A stretch of 64,000 bases of DNA, from positions 235,941 to 299,940 of the forward strand of contig JAACJM010000102.1 in NCBI GenBank assembly GCA_013368315.1, in the 5' to 3' direction. Source of the stretch: Tetrapyrgos nigripes (lineage: Eukaryota > Basidiomycota > Agaricomycetes > Agaricales > Campanellaceae). This document shows, piece after piece, positions 30,561 to 42,739 of the stretch. Below the pieces are notes generated by a model. The model saw nothing but the letters and a program-made list of their open reading frames with translations. It made no database searches and had not been told where the DNA came from. Within the stretch, counting starts at the first letter, position 1, and every line of letters starts with the position of its first letter. A program made the translations under genes and the position numbers.

Positions 30561-33230
30561 CAAGTATGGCCATAGTAACTATCTGCCATTTGCCAGTATT
30601 TGCTACCCTACATCCTCCACTTCTGAAGCTTGACTTCAGCCTTGATGCCCTTGTAATTCTTGCCTCTCCATTGTTACGAAGCCTTTACAGGCTTTAGGCT
30701 GAGTCGTGGACACCAATGTCATGCCACATGTCCCCATCACTAACTTCTAGTACAACCTCTTTAGGTAAACCTCCCCTCAAGGTACTACTAGGGAGTCGAT
30801 GTTGGATACTATGTCCCTCTGTGAGTTGAGCTGAGGGGATCTCTGAGTCTGAGTTGGTTAGTATATCATAGTACCTATTGAATCCATACCAATGAGATTG
30901 AATAGAGACTTGATATTTCTACATGTAAATCAGCAAAACCCAAATTTCCATAACTGACTTTCATCACTTCTAAAGACAAAGTTTTGTATTACAAAGTATA
31001 CTATTACTTTCAGTAGTTTTTTATATGATTTTGGCTTGTTAATCATGCTGTGAGGCCCTAGTCGGATGTCCCACTTGGCATCACTCAGCAAATGACAAAG
31101 CTTCCACATTTGGAAGGTATGCCACATGGCCACTGGCCATTCAGTTTTGCGGTTTTACTTGTAGACGTCGTAGGTTTGCACTCTCAACAGTGCTCAAAAG
31201 CACATAAGGTCAACATATTCTACTACTGTCATCCCAATTACAATATCTGCACATCTGAATGTGAACATTGAAAAAAAATAAGGACAATAAACATATTTGA
31301 TCTATATGTACATGACAAGCAACAAGTACATACTGTACGATGGTCATCAATTCATCATCTGGGTGGACAAGAACCAAAAATCAAACATACATGCCCCTCA
31401 TGACCCGATGTCTCCAATCCCTAGCTGCAGGTTGGCTCAAGGTTGAGCATACTAGTCCAAAGTCGAGCCAGTCCGCAGTTCTACTTTCACAGAACCCGAA
31501 AACCCGCCATAGACTAATCACTATAATTTCCTCAATGTACCATTTGCCGCACGGTATGAAGACTTCATCTAAAAACACGTCCGTTGCATTGCTAGTGTTG
31601 CAGGACAACGCGACAACACCTATGCGAGTAGGACATGCTGTGCTCGGAAACCTCTGAGTAGGCCCAAAAAAACTCGTTTTGGGAAGATATGATGTCACTG
31701 ACCTAGTTGAAAACCTTGGAAAAATCTCAATCAGGTTAGACAGTTTTCTTCCAGCAAGCGATCCAGTCGCCCATTTGTAGCATTTCTTTGAGCACTCTAA
31801 TCACCGTCCCACCATTAAATCAGTTGCAAAGGTAGGTCTACGCACTCTATTGATGTATAGTATATACAAGCCCTCGTTCTCTTTCTCCCTTTCTCCCTTC
31901 CTATTTCCTTCTTTCCTTTTGTTTATTTTTTGAAACCCCCACAGCATGATTACTGAGCCTGATTTTAAAGTACTCAATGACTCTTTGCACTGGGTGTTTT
32001 TGCAACCACAATGTCTTTGATGTGTTGTCATGTTGCGTTCACATGCGTGCAGCATTCGGAATTGTGGCTGAACTCATTGAAAAAATCAGATTTTGTGGTA
32101 AGTTCTAAGCTATAGGTGTGTAGAATAAATACATATACAAACTTGAGAACAGATGGGCTACCTGCAAAAGGTACAGAGTCCGTAGGTACTAGAAGAAGTG
32201 TGGCTGTGCATGAATCAATGGCATCGACTTGTGCACAGCCACATTGCCTTTCCTGGCAGGCACGTGATCTTGTTTATTCAAAAACCCATGCATCGCTAAC
32301 TGACAGTTTTTGTTCTTTATCTGCTTAGGTCCGAGGTCAATGTGAACCGGGTGGGCTGGCTGCCATCCCTGGAGTGTCCGAAAGGACCTGATTATTGTTG
32401 ACCTCTAATTTGTCCTCTCAAGGACAAACTGCTACGACGTTTGTGCGTCGAGTTACACACCAATCCTGTGTATTTTTTCCCCGTATCCTCTGGCCATTGT
32501 TTTGCTGCACAGGATACATATTTATCTAGGTCAATATCCCACTATGGTGTTCTGTTTGTACCCTTCAGACAGATAATCACTTTTGGTAGGTTTGACGGAT
32601 ATTTCTACAGTGGCAGGACATTAGTGTTTGGCTGCCTGACAATTCTCAAGAATGAGTACTGAAAATTGTCTAAAATACACTATCTATAAGTCAGAGTATA
32701 TTTAGTGGTGGCTGGTATGGCAGGACTAGCACTACAACAGTAAATGTGGGTTTGCATACCCATACCCCTATCTGTATGAGTGAGACTGCTGCAACACATT
32801 AGACTTGTGCTTTTTGATATACTAAGTATGTGAAAGGGCCTCGTAACTTGCCACGCGAAGCGATGGCCCTTTACCCCAGTTATCACCTTGATGAACATCG
32901 TAATCTCACATCTAGAACATGCAGATGTTGTTGTTCTGATCTCATCAGCGCATGATGGGCTCCAGTTCCACTTGAACACCTTTGCAAAATGGTGGTCAAC
33001 GGTTCAAAATCCTGGGCTATGGTTTTTGGTGAACTTTCGGCATGTCTATCCCCTCTCTCACTTGCCGGCAAAAATGTTCGCTACACGGATACTCATACGT
33101 ATGTCGGCGTAAATCTGACGTCCACAAACAGAAATATATTTACCAAATGACCAGCAGATGCTGGTGCGTACCTGGAGACTGAAAGTGAATGCCTGGTTCT
33201 CCTGCCTGAACTGGCGGATGAATCCAAATT

Positions 33231-33600
33231 GTTACGAGGCCTCTTAAAGGCCGAGTTAACTTAGGTGGAGACCCCGTGACTTTTCGAATTGAGTTGCAAA
33301 ATTTACCACGGCTTCAATCTCCCACCCCTTTTCATTACCGATATCTACTCTACTCCCGCCAACCGAAGTGTCTAGGCTCGGTCTGGACTCCAAGGACTAA
33401 TGATGTCGACAACCACGACGTCATGCCAGCGTGTCGACTCGCTTTCACTACCACCATAAACCGAGCTTGCGCGCCATCCCCACTTGCAGCAGCGACGACA
33501 ACAGCAAGTGGGCTGTTAACGTTGCTATCCGACACTTCAAGCAAGGGGCCTCGTAATTTGCCATGCGAAGCAGTGGCCCCTTACCCCAGTTAATTACGAC
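33231..33600 (+). mobile_element. Dispersed repeat R, copy 2, with inverted ends
   Basis: Left end TTACGAGGCC (33,232-33,241) and right end GGCCTCGTAA (33,547-33,556) form a 10-bp terminal inverted pair. Beyond it a hairpin-prone GGGGCC … TGGCCCC block ends in ACCCCAGTTA; the same block recurs alone at about 32,836-32,884. This suggests a non-autonomous element of unknown class. It abuts the 5' side of the chitinase-tail gene. Confidence 0.5.
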
Positions 33601-33616
33601 ATTCATGATTTTCAAG

Positions 33617-36600
33617 GTGATGGCACAACTGCGCGTACTGGCGGCAGCATGCGAAGCTACTGCTGTGATGTACCTCAAGCACTTCCAGTGGTATGTTTCC
33701 TGCTACAATGACCCAAATAATTTTGTTCAGTATATCATTTTAGCCTTTTGGCGACGTCTTTCCCAGTACTGTTAAAGACTCCGGCAATGATTTGTTCACT
33801 GTCGACTTTGACCCTGATGAGGGCAGCCCGAAATTCTCCGAGGACGGTACTGCATCAACGTTCACAGGAGATGATAATGAGAACAATGGTGCATTCGGCG
33901 AAGTTTTTATCGATTCTCCCAACCCAGGATCTGTTTCTAGCTTGGATTTGTCTTCAGACTGGGTTCTTACAAGTTGTGACCCACGAAGCGACCAGCCTCA
34001 GACGGTAAGCCTATTCCTCTCTCTGATAGACATTTGACTCATACTTCGACAGATATTGGCGTATTGCTCAAAGGCCAACTCGGACAGCTGCCAACATGTC
34101 TTCATTGGCGGCGCAGAGCATACTATCGCTAAACTTCCAACCTCCTGTGGACTTGGCCCGTACGCGCGTGTCCCAAGTCTCTCCGTACATCCCGATCAGT
34201 CGGTCTTGTCGGATAGCCACACCGCAAGGAAGCCGGCAACGGAAAGCCTTTACCAGCTCTCGTTTGACTACAATTTCGCTGCAATCCCAGCATCAAACGG
34301 TCCAGTCTACATGCGCGCCGATGTCACTGATATGCCTGGCTATTGGGACAGTGTGGTTGATTCTCCGCCAGAACGACGTGCATGGTATTTCACCTGATAT
34401 TCGTCTTTCTCTGTACATCTAATAATTTTGATCAAGGCTGAAATCCCGAGGACTCTGGAAGGAGCCAGAGGAAAAACGTTGGTGGGGTGCATTCAAAGAT
34501 TGGTGAGTTTGACATTCCTTTGTGATTTATCTTATCTCACTGTAAATTTTCCTGCAGGTTGAGTAAGTTAAATCAAGTGGAAGCAAGCAACACTCAGAGT
34601 CGAACCTTTCGTGAGTTTGATATCCAAGAAGATTGATTATGCACTGACGTCAGAATAGTCTGGTCGAGTACGCATAAATTTCTTTCCTCTCTGTCTTCAG
34701 CTAATTTTATCCGAAAGATACATGGACAACCTTCCACCAGGTACGATCTAGGGTTCGTTGACTCATTTGAAAGTCACTGACAATGCTCCGTTAGGATCTA
34801 CACTGTGAAGGCCCTCCTACATTTGATGCATCTCTTGACATCTCTGTCACTGGATCATCTCGCAAGTGATCAATCCTTCGCGCACTAACCCGTCATCTCA
34901 CTCTTTCGTTCCTTCTTCTAGAGCTTACAACTCGATACGGATTCTATCTCCAGGGTCAAATTGTTCCCCCAAGCGTTGAAGCAGCTTACATCTATTTCAG
35001 TATGTTACTCCACCCTTTCCTCAGGATAGACAATCATGATCATTCTTGTTTTTGATTAAGATTCCGGCGGAAATGCTGCCACTACATTCACTATGACCGG
35101 GACAGCTTCAGTCACCTATAACTCAGATACAGTCGAACTTGCCAAGTTTGGCTTCCCCGGTTTGTACTACCCAGGACTTCTTACTATTGGACCTTCGCTG
35201 GCCATTAATGGATACAGTACGTCGTTTTGCCCTGACTGTTTGCTATGAGCCTGATTGCCAATTCCTCCCAGTTACTGGACAGCTTAGTCTAACGGGGTAA
35301 GGATCCGTTCGGTGACTAGTTCTACGGCACCAGAGCTGACAGAATACTTCTACTATAGAACGCTAACAACTGGTCTCACATACCAATTCCCAGAAGTACA
35401 CTACGCTCTAGGGAAATCGAGTGACGATGCCCCAGGTCCGGCAGTAACTCCAGAGTAAGCGAATCATTAGTATACTCACTACCTTCAAGCACTCATCCTA
35501 AAACTGCTTTTTAGTCAACCATCTCAAGGATACAAATATAGCTTTGGATACAACGTGAACTTGAATGGCGATCTACAAATTCACGTTGTCCCCACCGTCG
35601 AGTTAGGGATTTCTGTTCTTGGGGGTAGCTTGATTGACGCGAATGCTTTTGTTGCTGCTGGTACGCGCCATTATAATTATCTTATATCTCCCTGTGATGC
35701 TGATCCAAAGACTTTCTTCTACAGATCTCTATGGCGGTGTCGAAATAACTGGCTCAGTCAGTAAATCACAAACAACCGAATTTTGCATCAATCCCCACTA
35801 CGGTTTAATCCTTTCCGGCGGTGTTACCGGTAGCGTGCTCTATTGGGAAGCGTCTCCGTTGAAGATAGACTTTTACAGTGTTGATTATACGTTTATGTCT
35901 AAGGTGAAGTTGTTCGCGAGTCTCTGTAGCTCAGCTTGGTCCTGATAAAGCTCTCTCCCATCACCCAGTGCTTCACCTCCGTAGATGAACCCACAGCCAG
36001 TGCTACACTGAACACCAGGGCCACCGACCTTCCCAGACGGAGCCAGAATAATTCGACGAGATTATTGAAAGCCTCGGAAGGCACTCTTCCCGATCTATCT
36101 CCACCGTCTAAAGCGCGCATCGTAGTTTCAGAAGGCGATTCCAAACAGATGAAGAAAAGAGAAATATACCCCATCTCACACTCCCGAGCGTCCAATTCGT
36201 CATCCCTTTCATCGCACTCTTCGTCGTCCTCGGACCCACAAAAACGTGCACTGGTTCCTCCCATAGTTGCTTCGGATTTCTTGTGTCCTCAAGCCGATAG
36301 CCAAATACGGCAACAGAATTCAGATAATAATATCTATTCTGATGGTTAGTGATCCAGATTCCATCTGACCGACTGGGTAGCGCTGATTTATATTCTGCCA
36401 TTAGCTGAATCACTCTCAAAGTAAGTATCTGCGCTGTAGCAGTGACCTGGTGGCCCCTTGAACTGAAATAATCCTTGCTTTATCAGCAACGATGGTAAGT
36501 CACGGTTCAAGTATTTTCCTCGATGGCCAATTGACGATAAACTCTCTTAGATGGTGTCTATCGTCGTGGAATTTTGGACTATCCCCACTATGATACTTTC

Positions 36601-38007
36601 TCCAATTCCTCGCATATCCAACGACTCCTTCCGAGAGTCCAGGTCGCAACCTGTGGTGGTGACATAAAATTCGATGGGAATGCCTGTACGTGTACCTTTG
36701 CATTTCTATGGAGACGATTCACTGATAATGCTCGTTATACAGACACGAGCACCGTCTCAGCCGGGTATTGGAATCTCGCGGATCCTACCGTGTATGTATA
36801 ACCCCTGTCACTCTGTTCTGCCATCCATTCAGATGTGTCAATTTTTTTTCTTCTCCCACTGTTTTAGTCTAGATCCTAAGTTTAAAGTATACCCTCAAGC
36901 AGTCGGTCTCGTCCCTGGAGCTAATGTTTACGGACGAGAACATGTTTATGAGCTTCAACTTCGTGCGTTTCCTCTTTCTAAATGACTCTCACCTATCCTT
37001 CTTAATCTTTCGCTCATCTTGACTCAGTGACCCAATGGATTGACAATCTCGCCACCCAACCCAACATCTTCCAAAACGCTGCTAACAACGTCGACTTTTG
37101 TACCTGGGCCGTCGCTGAATTCAATCAACCTAGTCCATATCAGTCCGTCACAGGAAGATTCCCGGGAGTCAACACAGTCGTCGAGCGTCTACGGCGATGT
37201 GAGCCTAGTAACACGCTGTCGGTACTGACGAATGGTAACTCTATGCGATGGTGAGAGGGAACTGCTAATACGATGAAAGCTCTGGTAAGTCGTTGGTGAT
37301 ACTTTGAGTGTGAATCGTGAATTGACAGTTCCCGTGCTGATCAGGCTTTTGGTGGCAAAGACATTAAAACCAAGGTTACGTTTGATATGTACGGCTTTAG
37401 TAAGAAGGTGTTTGAAATCAGAGCGGTGAGTTTTGATAATTTATGATGTGTGTCCAATCTCATGCTTGTCTCGAATTTTGTAGGCGTCCGGAGTTATTAG
37501 CTACCTAGAGAGCGGGTGAGTTCTCTTGCGTTAAATGGGATGGTAGACACTGTTAATATGTAACCTCAGGGTGGTAGCGGACGAATTCGTCAATGTCCAT
37601 AACTGCGTGCTGCAAGTTTGGACTGATTGGTATACCGCCTATGTTGCAGTATGTTCCTCGTCTTCCAGTCATCTAGTTCTTGCAGATCTGACACTGCTTA
37701 CCTCTAGGACCCCACCGTCGACGCTCCGAATCGGGCTCAATACAACGTCCCTCAGCAGTACAGAACCTGGATTCAAGGGAAGATCTCCGACGCCGCTCAA
37801 CGGCTAGTCGCAGGAATCCAGAACATGATTACCTGGTACGGTCTGGCTGCGGGAGGAAACAACATGCAAGAAGGAGTTGAGCTTGATTACGGTGACCTTG
37901 AAGAGCCGATCATTGATTCGGACGTATCGGCGGACGATTTGACGACGGCTGTACTCAACCCGATCATTGGAACGAACTTCTTTGCGGCGATTGGGTCGAG
38001 ATTGTAA
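33617..38007 (+). CDS. Killer-toxin-like GH18 chitinase C-terminal region, catalytic domain absent
   Basis: Multi-exon coding region matching the long C-terminal extension of fungal subgroup-C (killer-toxin-like, LysM-type) chitinases. Recognised segments in order: GGSMRSYCCD with PFGDVFP (33,617-33,800), SCDPRSDQPQT then LAYCSKANSD and CGLGPYARVPSL (to 34,190), YQLSFDYNFAAIPASNGPV and MPGYWDSVVDSPPERR (to 34,380), KRWWGAFKDWL (about 34,480), RYGFYLQG and FGFPGLYYPGLLTIGPSL (34,930-35,215), VELGISVLGGSLIDANAFVA (35,600-35,660), CINPHYGLILSGGVTGS (about 35,790), YGREHVYELQLVTQWI (about 36,935-37,050), ending FFAAIGSRL at 38,007. Exons are 30-330 nt with 45-70 bp introns (for example 33,691-33,743 and 34,005-34,052). 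No GH18 DxxDxDxE motif or LysM was found upstream, where repeat R sits. In full enzymes the N-terminal part degrades chitin outside the cell. The region is more GC-rich than its flanks and looks conserved, so a TE-truncated gene is likely, but a separate 5' exon cannot be excluded. Confidence 0.72.
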
Positions 38008-38690
38008 AAGATAAAAGCTTTGGATTGTCTACAGAGTAATTTTAACATTCCTTTCAGTTTGTATATTTAGGATATTAGGATACCAGGGAAATTAATTTTG
38101 GGTTTAAGGATTCGTCAGACTTTTGCTCCGAGGACGAGTTTAAGACATAAATTTGGGTTGCGAGGAAAGTCTCACGATGTCTTTGTCGTCAACGTTAGGA
38201 GACCTTAGGCAAATCCATGTCCTCGCGTACCACTTTAGTTCAAGTTGGCATCCAAAACTGACGATTGAAAGGATCTGGTCCGGGGATCTAAGAAGACTCG
38301 GCTGCGACCTGTCCTCACAAATTCTATAGCGCGCACGCTGACATTGTAGTACTTCTCTGCTGCATTGTCTCGTGGAAGCCTGCTCTCCGTCCCGGAAAAA
38401 TACGTCCACAACGTGCCCAGTGTGTACAATGGCACACCTCTACTTGTTCCGCTCAAAAGAAACTTTTAAAAGATCAACCAATCAAACGAGAAAAAAACAA
38501 ACAAAGGTCCAACTACGACCAAGTGAAACAGTCCAGGTGGGTAACAAGACACATGAACTTACGAGAGCATCCTCGAAGTTGGGTAGAGAACAACGAATCA
38601 GTGTCGAACGAAACATCAAACACATCAAGGAAGTAAGCTCCCCCTTTCCCCCCTCCAAAACTCTCCACCTCCCTCACCACCCGTTCCTCA
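38008..38690. other. Chitinase-tail gene 3' flank
   Basis: No gene seen. An open frame at 38,372-38,791 (+) has no recognisable motif and crosses simple A-rich and C-rich tracts. Confidence 0.35.
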
Positions 38691-40253
38691 ATACCATCAT
38701 CTCCATCTCGCAAGTACTAACACTCTCCCATAAGCATAACGTTCCCAAAGTCTGCAGAACCCATCCTGTCCGAGGGTTTCATCGGCTTTGACTGGGACGA
38801 CGGGAACTTGAAAGGTGTTGCTGAAAAAAGTGTTAATGCGAGTGAAGCTGTTTGTGTCGGTGTTTATTTTGCTGGAGAACTCCCACTCCAACATTCCAAC
38901 TTCACCTCCCCAGCTAAAGGTTGAGGGGAAAGAAGGGGGAAAGGGGGGAAAGAGTCGTTAGTTAGTATGTCCATTGTCAAACATGAAAAAGAAAGAGGGT
39001 GAAGGAAACGAGAACGCCAAAGGCAACCCCGATGGACGAGAAAGCAAATATAGCGCCCACATCGAGGCACCGACACCGAAAGCGACAAATCCCAACGGGA
39101 TATAACGAGAAGAACAGACAACCAGGTAGACGGAGAACCAACTCACCTTGCCTCAATCCCGCAATCCTAACCTCCAACCTCAACAAATGCACATAAATCA
39201 ACACCAACGCTGTATACCCCTCCCCTCCCTGAACAAGTTTCCGAATGGTGTCCCACTATCTGGCGATGACGCTGAGAGAAGGTTGGGGAGTTCCTTCAAT
39301 GTTGGCGGCAAGTTGGCAGTATCGTTGTTGTCGGAAGGTCTATTGGATTTGACGAGTTGGCCTTGGCCTTCGGCACTTGAGTCATACCTTCCCCACCTCC
39401 CCACCTCCCCCTCCAACCTCTCGAGTCCCTCCACCTCTCTCCTCATCCCGATAAACTTATCCTTTCCCGCACCCGCACCCGTACCCACACCACTCCTCTC
39501 CCCCCTTCCCCTCCTCCTTCTTCACACTATGCGTCTCATGGTTATACGCCACACACAACGCCCCACCACGTCCTTCACACCTGAATCCTACTTGAGACAC
39601 TTGAAGAAAACAGCAGTGGACTTTGTGTTGATACCATCTTTCGTTTCCTGCCTCGACCTAAAACACCAGTGGCGGATCATTCTCGGCAAGACACCACTGA
39701 AAAGGATTTCGTAAAACGCCATAACGAGTATCGGTTTGTGCTCTCGACGAGGTGTATTGGGATAGCGATGCCATGGAAACTTGACGTCCGTCGGGATGAC
39801 CGATTGTTCCCAGTTACGGTGGCGGATGGTTTCGTTGGTGAGACTGTCTTTGGTTTTTCGTGAAGGGTTTGGGAAGTGGGTGAATGGGTAAGGGTCATTA
39901 GCGGGCGAGGAAGACGTGTTGAAGGATGACAGTTGGAACAGAAGAGGCGGATTGACGTGGCACGTAGATATCGATGTGGATGTGGACAGGAAAAAGGATG
40001 GAAAGGAAATAGTTAGCATATCGTGTAACACGCCAAAAACAAGTAAAAGGGCAAGGCCCGAGGAGGAAAACTCACTCTTTGTATGTCTTGGTAATTTCGA
40101 CGAAACGATCCGCAATCTCCTCTACGGTTTCGTTGGTTGCCCAGATGTGACTGTGGTACGCGGACATGAAGGAGGAGCCAATAGAGTAGTCGAGTGGGGC
40201 TCAGAGTTGGTAAGAGAGGCAGGAAAGGCGAGTTAGTCAAAAAAACAAAACGC
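38691..40253 (-). other. Unidentified minus-strand coding traces
   Basis: Several minus-strand blocks look protein-coding. One is about 40,197-40,075, reading DYSIGSSFMSAYHSHIWATN then VEEIADRFVEITKTYK and ending at a GTGAGT donor. Another is about 39,865-39,640 after an intron-like CT-rich stretch. A hydrophobic block at about 39,200-38,960 contains LVLIYVHLL and a run of aliphatic residues that could be membrane segments. C/T-only tracts (39,380-39,520) separate them. I cannot name the family or join the blocks into one frame. It may be a decayed multi-exon membrane-protein gene. Confidence 0.3.
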
Positions 40254-40315
40254 TATTCACCGAACAATAAGTGCAGCCACGTGACATTTCCCAGGGCCTT
40301 CAGACACGTTGAAAC
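40245..40315 (+). repeat. Dispersed repeat S, interrupted by Copia
   Basis: CGCTATTCACCGAACAATAA … GGGCCTTCAGACACGTT. A second copy in inverse orientation lies at about 60,550-60,625. Copia is inserted at its right edge; the few bases beyond the insertion (GTCCAAGTCC at 54,023) match the continuation of the other copy. Confidence 0.8.
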
Positions 40316-40582
40316 TGTTGAGCAGGCTATGTTCTATATATGTAGTGGCAACTACATACTTACCTGGGGACGTAAAAGTGCTTGTTAGAGTGGTTTGTTA
40401 GAGGTTAAGAGCGATGAGTAGTAAGGGAAATCCTTGTTATTGTGGGGCAATCTACAAGCCCTTTTTATACTGTTCTAGATAGTAAGAACTATGATGTACA
40501 GTAAGTGTAAGTAACTAGATTCTTATCTTATCACTATCTAATCTAATGCTGATGGCTGCTTACTTAATTCACCAATTCAACA
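40316..40582 (-). repeat. Copia 3' LTR
   Basis: 267 bp, TGTTGAGCAGGCTATGTTCT … CCAATTCAACA as read on the plus strand. It lacks an 18-bp segment present in the partner LTR. Confidence 0.95.
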
Positions 40583-40688
40583 CTCCCCCTTGCTAAGCTG
40601 CACAGTTAGTGCACATAAGCATAAAGGCGCTATAAGCAGCCAAGGTTTATCTTTGTTATTAAGACATATTGATATGTTGTACCAAGGT

Positions 40689-41063
40689 TTAACTTGTATA
40701 GAACTGAAGTCCTAATTGTGACCTAAACTTCTCGAATTTATGTCTGCCAAGATTTTTAGTAAACATGTTGGCGGGATTTTCATTTCCATCTATGAACTTT
40801 ACTGTTACGTTGTTGTAGGCAACGTGTTCATGAATGAAGTGATATTTTACTTCAATGTGCTTTGAATGTTTTTCAGTAACAGGATTTGATGCAATGAAGA
40901 TGGATCCTTGATTATCCCTGTGAATATCGACTGTTTTCATCTTTATTTCAAGTTCTTCTAAGAGAGGACGACTGCAATCACTGAGTGCCATGTATTCAGC
41001 TTCAGTAGAGCTTAGTGCAGTTGTGTTTTGAGCTCTAGAGACCCAGCTAAAGGTAGCACAAAC
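40689..41063 (-). pseudogene. Copia RNase H, C-terminal part
   Basis: VCATFSWVSRAQNTTALSST followed by EAEYMALSDC, then DNQGSIFIASNPVTEKHSKH and HFIHEHV, the classic Copia RNase H carboxy half. It ends shortly before the 3' LTR. The reading frame is cut at its start by the solo Gypsy-A LTR. Confidence 0.93.
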
Positions 41064-41526
41064 TGTCACAAACTGCTACAGTTCTTTGTCCTCCTTCCTC
41101 CTCTACTACATTATTGAACCTGTTTTCTGATCATTCAACTATTGCATTTCCTCGATAAACCTTTTAAACCTTATATTACTGACTTCGAACCTTATAGAAC
41201 CTGTCAAACTCTATAAGAACTCAATCAATCAATCTATCTTCCTTATCTCTTATCCGTTCTTCCTATCTTTCACAACCATATGATACTGTTCTATTTTTAC
41301 CTACTTTTCTCATCTCTTTGTATTTCTTATATATACTTGAGATCTTTTGTAACTAACTCCCCAGTTTGTTCACTTCGTCTCTGCTCCATACTACCACTAT
41401 GCAGTGTAGAGCCTAGTCAGCTTACTCTTTTCCTCTACTCATATCTCTTGTTCAATCTATTGTCTTGTATCTGCTCTCTGATTGTGTGACTTGGGTGGTT
41501 ATTTGAGTGTACCAGCAACCTTGACA
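41064..41526 (+). repeat. Solo Gypsy-A LTR inside Copia RNase H
   Basis: 463 bp, TGTCACAAACTGCTACAG … AGCAACCTTGACA. It sits between Copia RNase H halves (GFFLTLAH upstream, VCATFSW downstream). Flanking pentamers CAAAC and TGGGC do not match, so either the duplication has mutated or a few Copia bases were lost. Confidence 0.9.
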
Positions 41527-42731
41527 TGGGCTAATGTTAAGAAAAAGCCAGTATGTGATTGTCGAGTGTTTGGATCTGATCCCCAATCAGAACCTGTGTA
41601 GGCAGCGAGACCAGTTCCTAATGGATTTGCTTCAGTGATCTTCTTTTTGGATCCATTGTACACTAAAGCGTAGTGTCTAGTACCAAGTGGGTAATGACAA
41701 ATCCAAAGAGCTTTGTTTAAATGATTGACAGAAGGGTTTGCTGAGTGCTGTGCCATTTTGGAAACTGTGAAGGTGATGTCAGGACAGGTTCCTAACATAA
41801 TATAAAGTAGAGAGCCAATGACTGTTTGGTATCTCTGACGAAGAACAGGGTCGACTGGAGAGTCGTTTTTTATAGGATAGTATCCTGCAGGTAATGGAGT
41901 AGCAGAAGCTTTCATGTTTTGCATACCACATCGTTCAAGTACCTTTTTGAGGTAAGTGCATTGATCAAGATAGATCTTGCTGCCTTTCCTGATGATGTTC
42001 ATCCTAAGAAATTCTTTGGCATCACCAAGATCCTTGCATTCCCATTTCTTCATAAATTTCGCCTTTAGTTCGAGAACTAGCTGTCTGTTTGCTCCACAGA
42101 ATAGGGCATCATCAACATAAACAATGGCAATGACAATGCGACCGTTTTTATTATATATGAAGATTCCAGCATCAGAATTGATTCGCTTGAAACCAAGTTC
42201 TGCCATGGACTTATTGAGACCTTTCCACCAAGCAAGACCAGCTTGCTTAAGTCCATATAGAGCACAAAGTAACCTGATGACTTTGCACTCTTTTCCAGGT
42301 TCTATAAAACCTGGTTGTTCCATGTAGATCTCTTCTTCGAGTATGCCATATAAGTAGGCACTATGGACATTGACACCTGAGATGTGCCAATTATTGAGGG
42401 CTGCCAAAGTGAAGATTAGGTGCACCATCTTGAAGTGAACAACTGGGGAGAAGACTTGATCGAAGTCTAAACCTTCAATCTGTGAAAAACCTTTAGCAAC
42501 AAGTCTCACCTTCTTATGACCATCAGTTTTGATGTCAAAGACCCATCGGTTTTTTATGACTTTCCTGTTCTCAGGACAATCTACGAGTTGGAAAGTTCTG
42601 TGCCTGTGAAGTACCTCTAGTTCTTCATGGCAAGTGATTTTCCATTCCTCTTGCTCTTTATCTGGTAAGAGCGATATTTCTCGGAGTGTCCATTCACAGG
42701 GAGATTTGGTTTCAATTGCATTATTAAGCAA
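41527..42731 (-). pseudogene. Copia reverse transcriptase
   Basis: About 400 codons without a stop: NRWVFDIKTDGHKKVRLVAK, GLDFDQVFSPVV, DVHSAYLYG-like NVHSAYLYGILEEEIYMEQP, LYGLKQAGLAWW, the YVDD catalytic box (IAIVYVDDALFCG) and DLGDAKEFLRMNI. It continues into the N-terminal RNase H segment (SDWGSDPNTRQSHTGFF). Some catalytic neighbours are altered (NVHSAYL instead of the usual DVxxAFL), which suggests mild decay. Confidence 0.93.
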
Positions 42732-42739
42732 GAGATTTA

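Larger units (their letters stand above)
28969..33230. other. 4.3-kb repeat-rich region without genes
   Basis: No gene supported. It holds three copies of a phrase like CCCATATAG.CTGGGCGCTTGTC (about 29,077, 29,211, 29,618), a pair of blocks reading CTTTTAA..C.ATCCGAT.AGC.GTTGT.GA.ATA.G (about 29,775 and 29,940), a MITE at 29,255, and one copy of a dispersed repeat at 30,233. Scattered short frames (for example 31,381-31,698 minus, with GKWYIEEIIVISLWRVFGF) are not recognisable. Confidence 0.4.

Noticed and set aside
31381..31698. 105-codon frames on both strands
   Set aside because: No recognisable motif, no splice structure and equal openness on both strands; treated as chance frames in a repeat region.
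38778..38880. Plus-strand peptide reading GFDWDDGNLKGVAEKSV, reminiscent of a bacterial BrnT-type toxin start
   Set aside because: It is short, lies in a fungal region with better coding signal on the other strand, and has no partner gene. The resemblance is a chance match.
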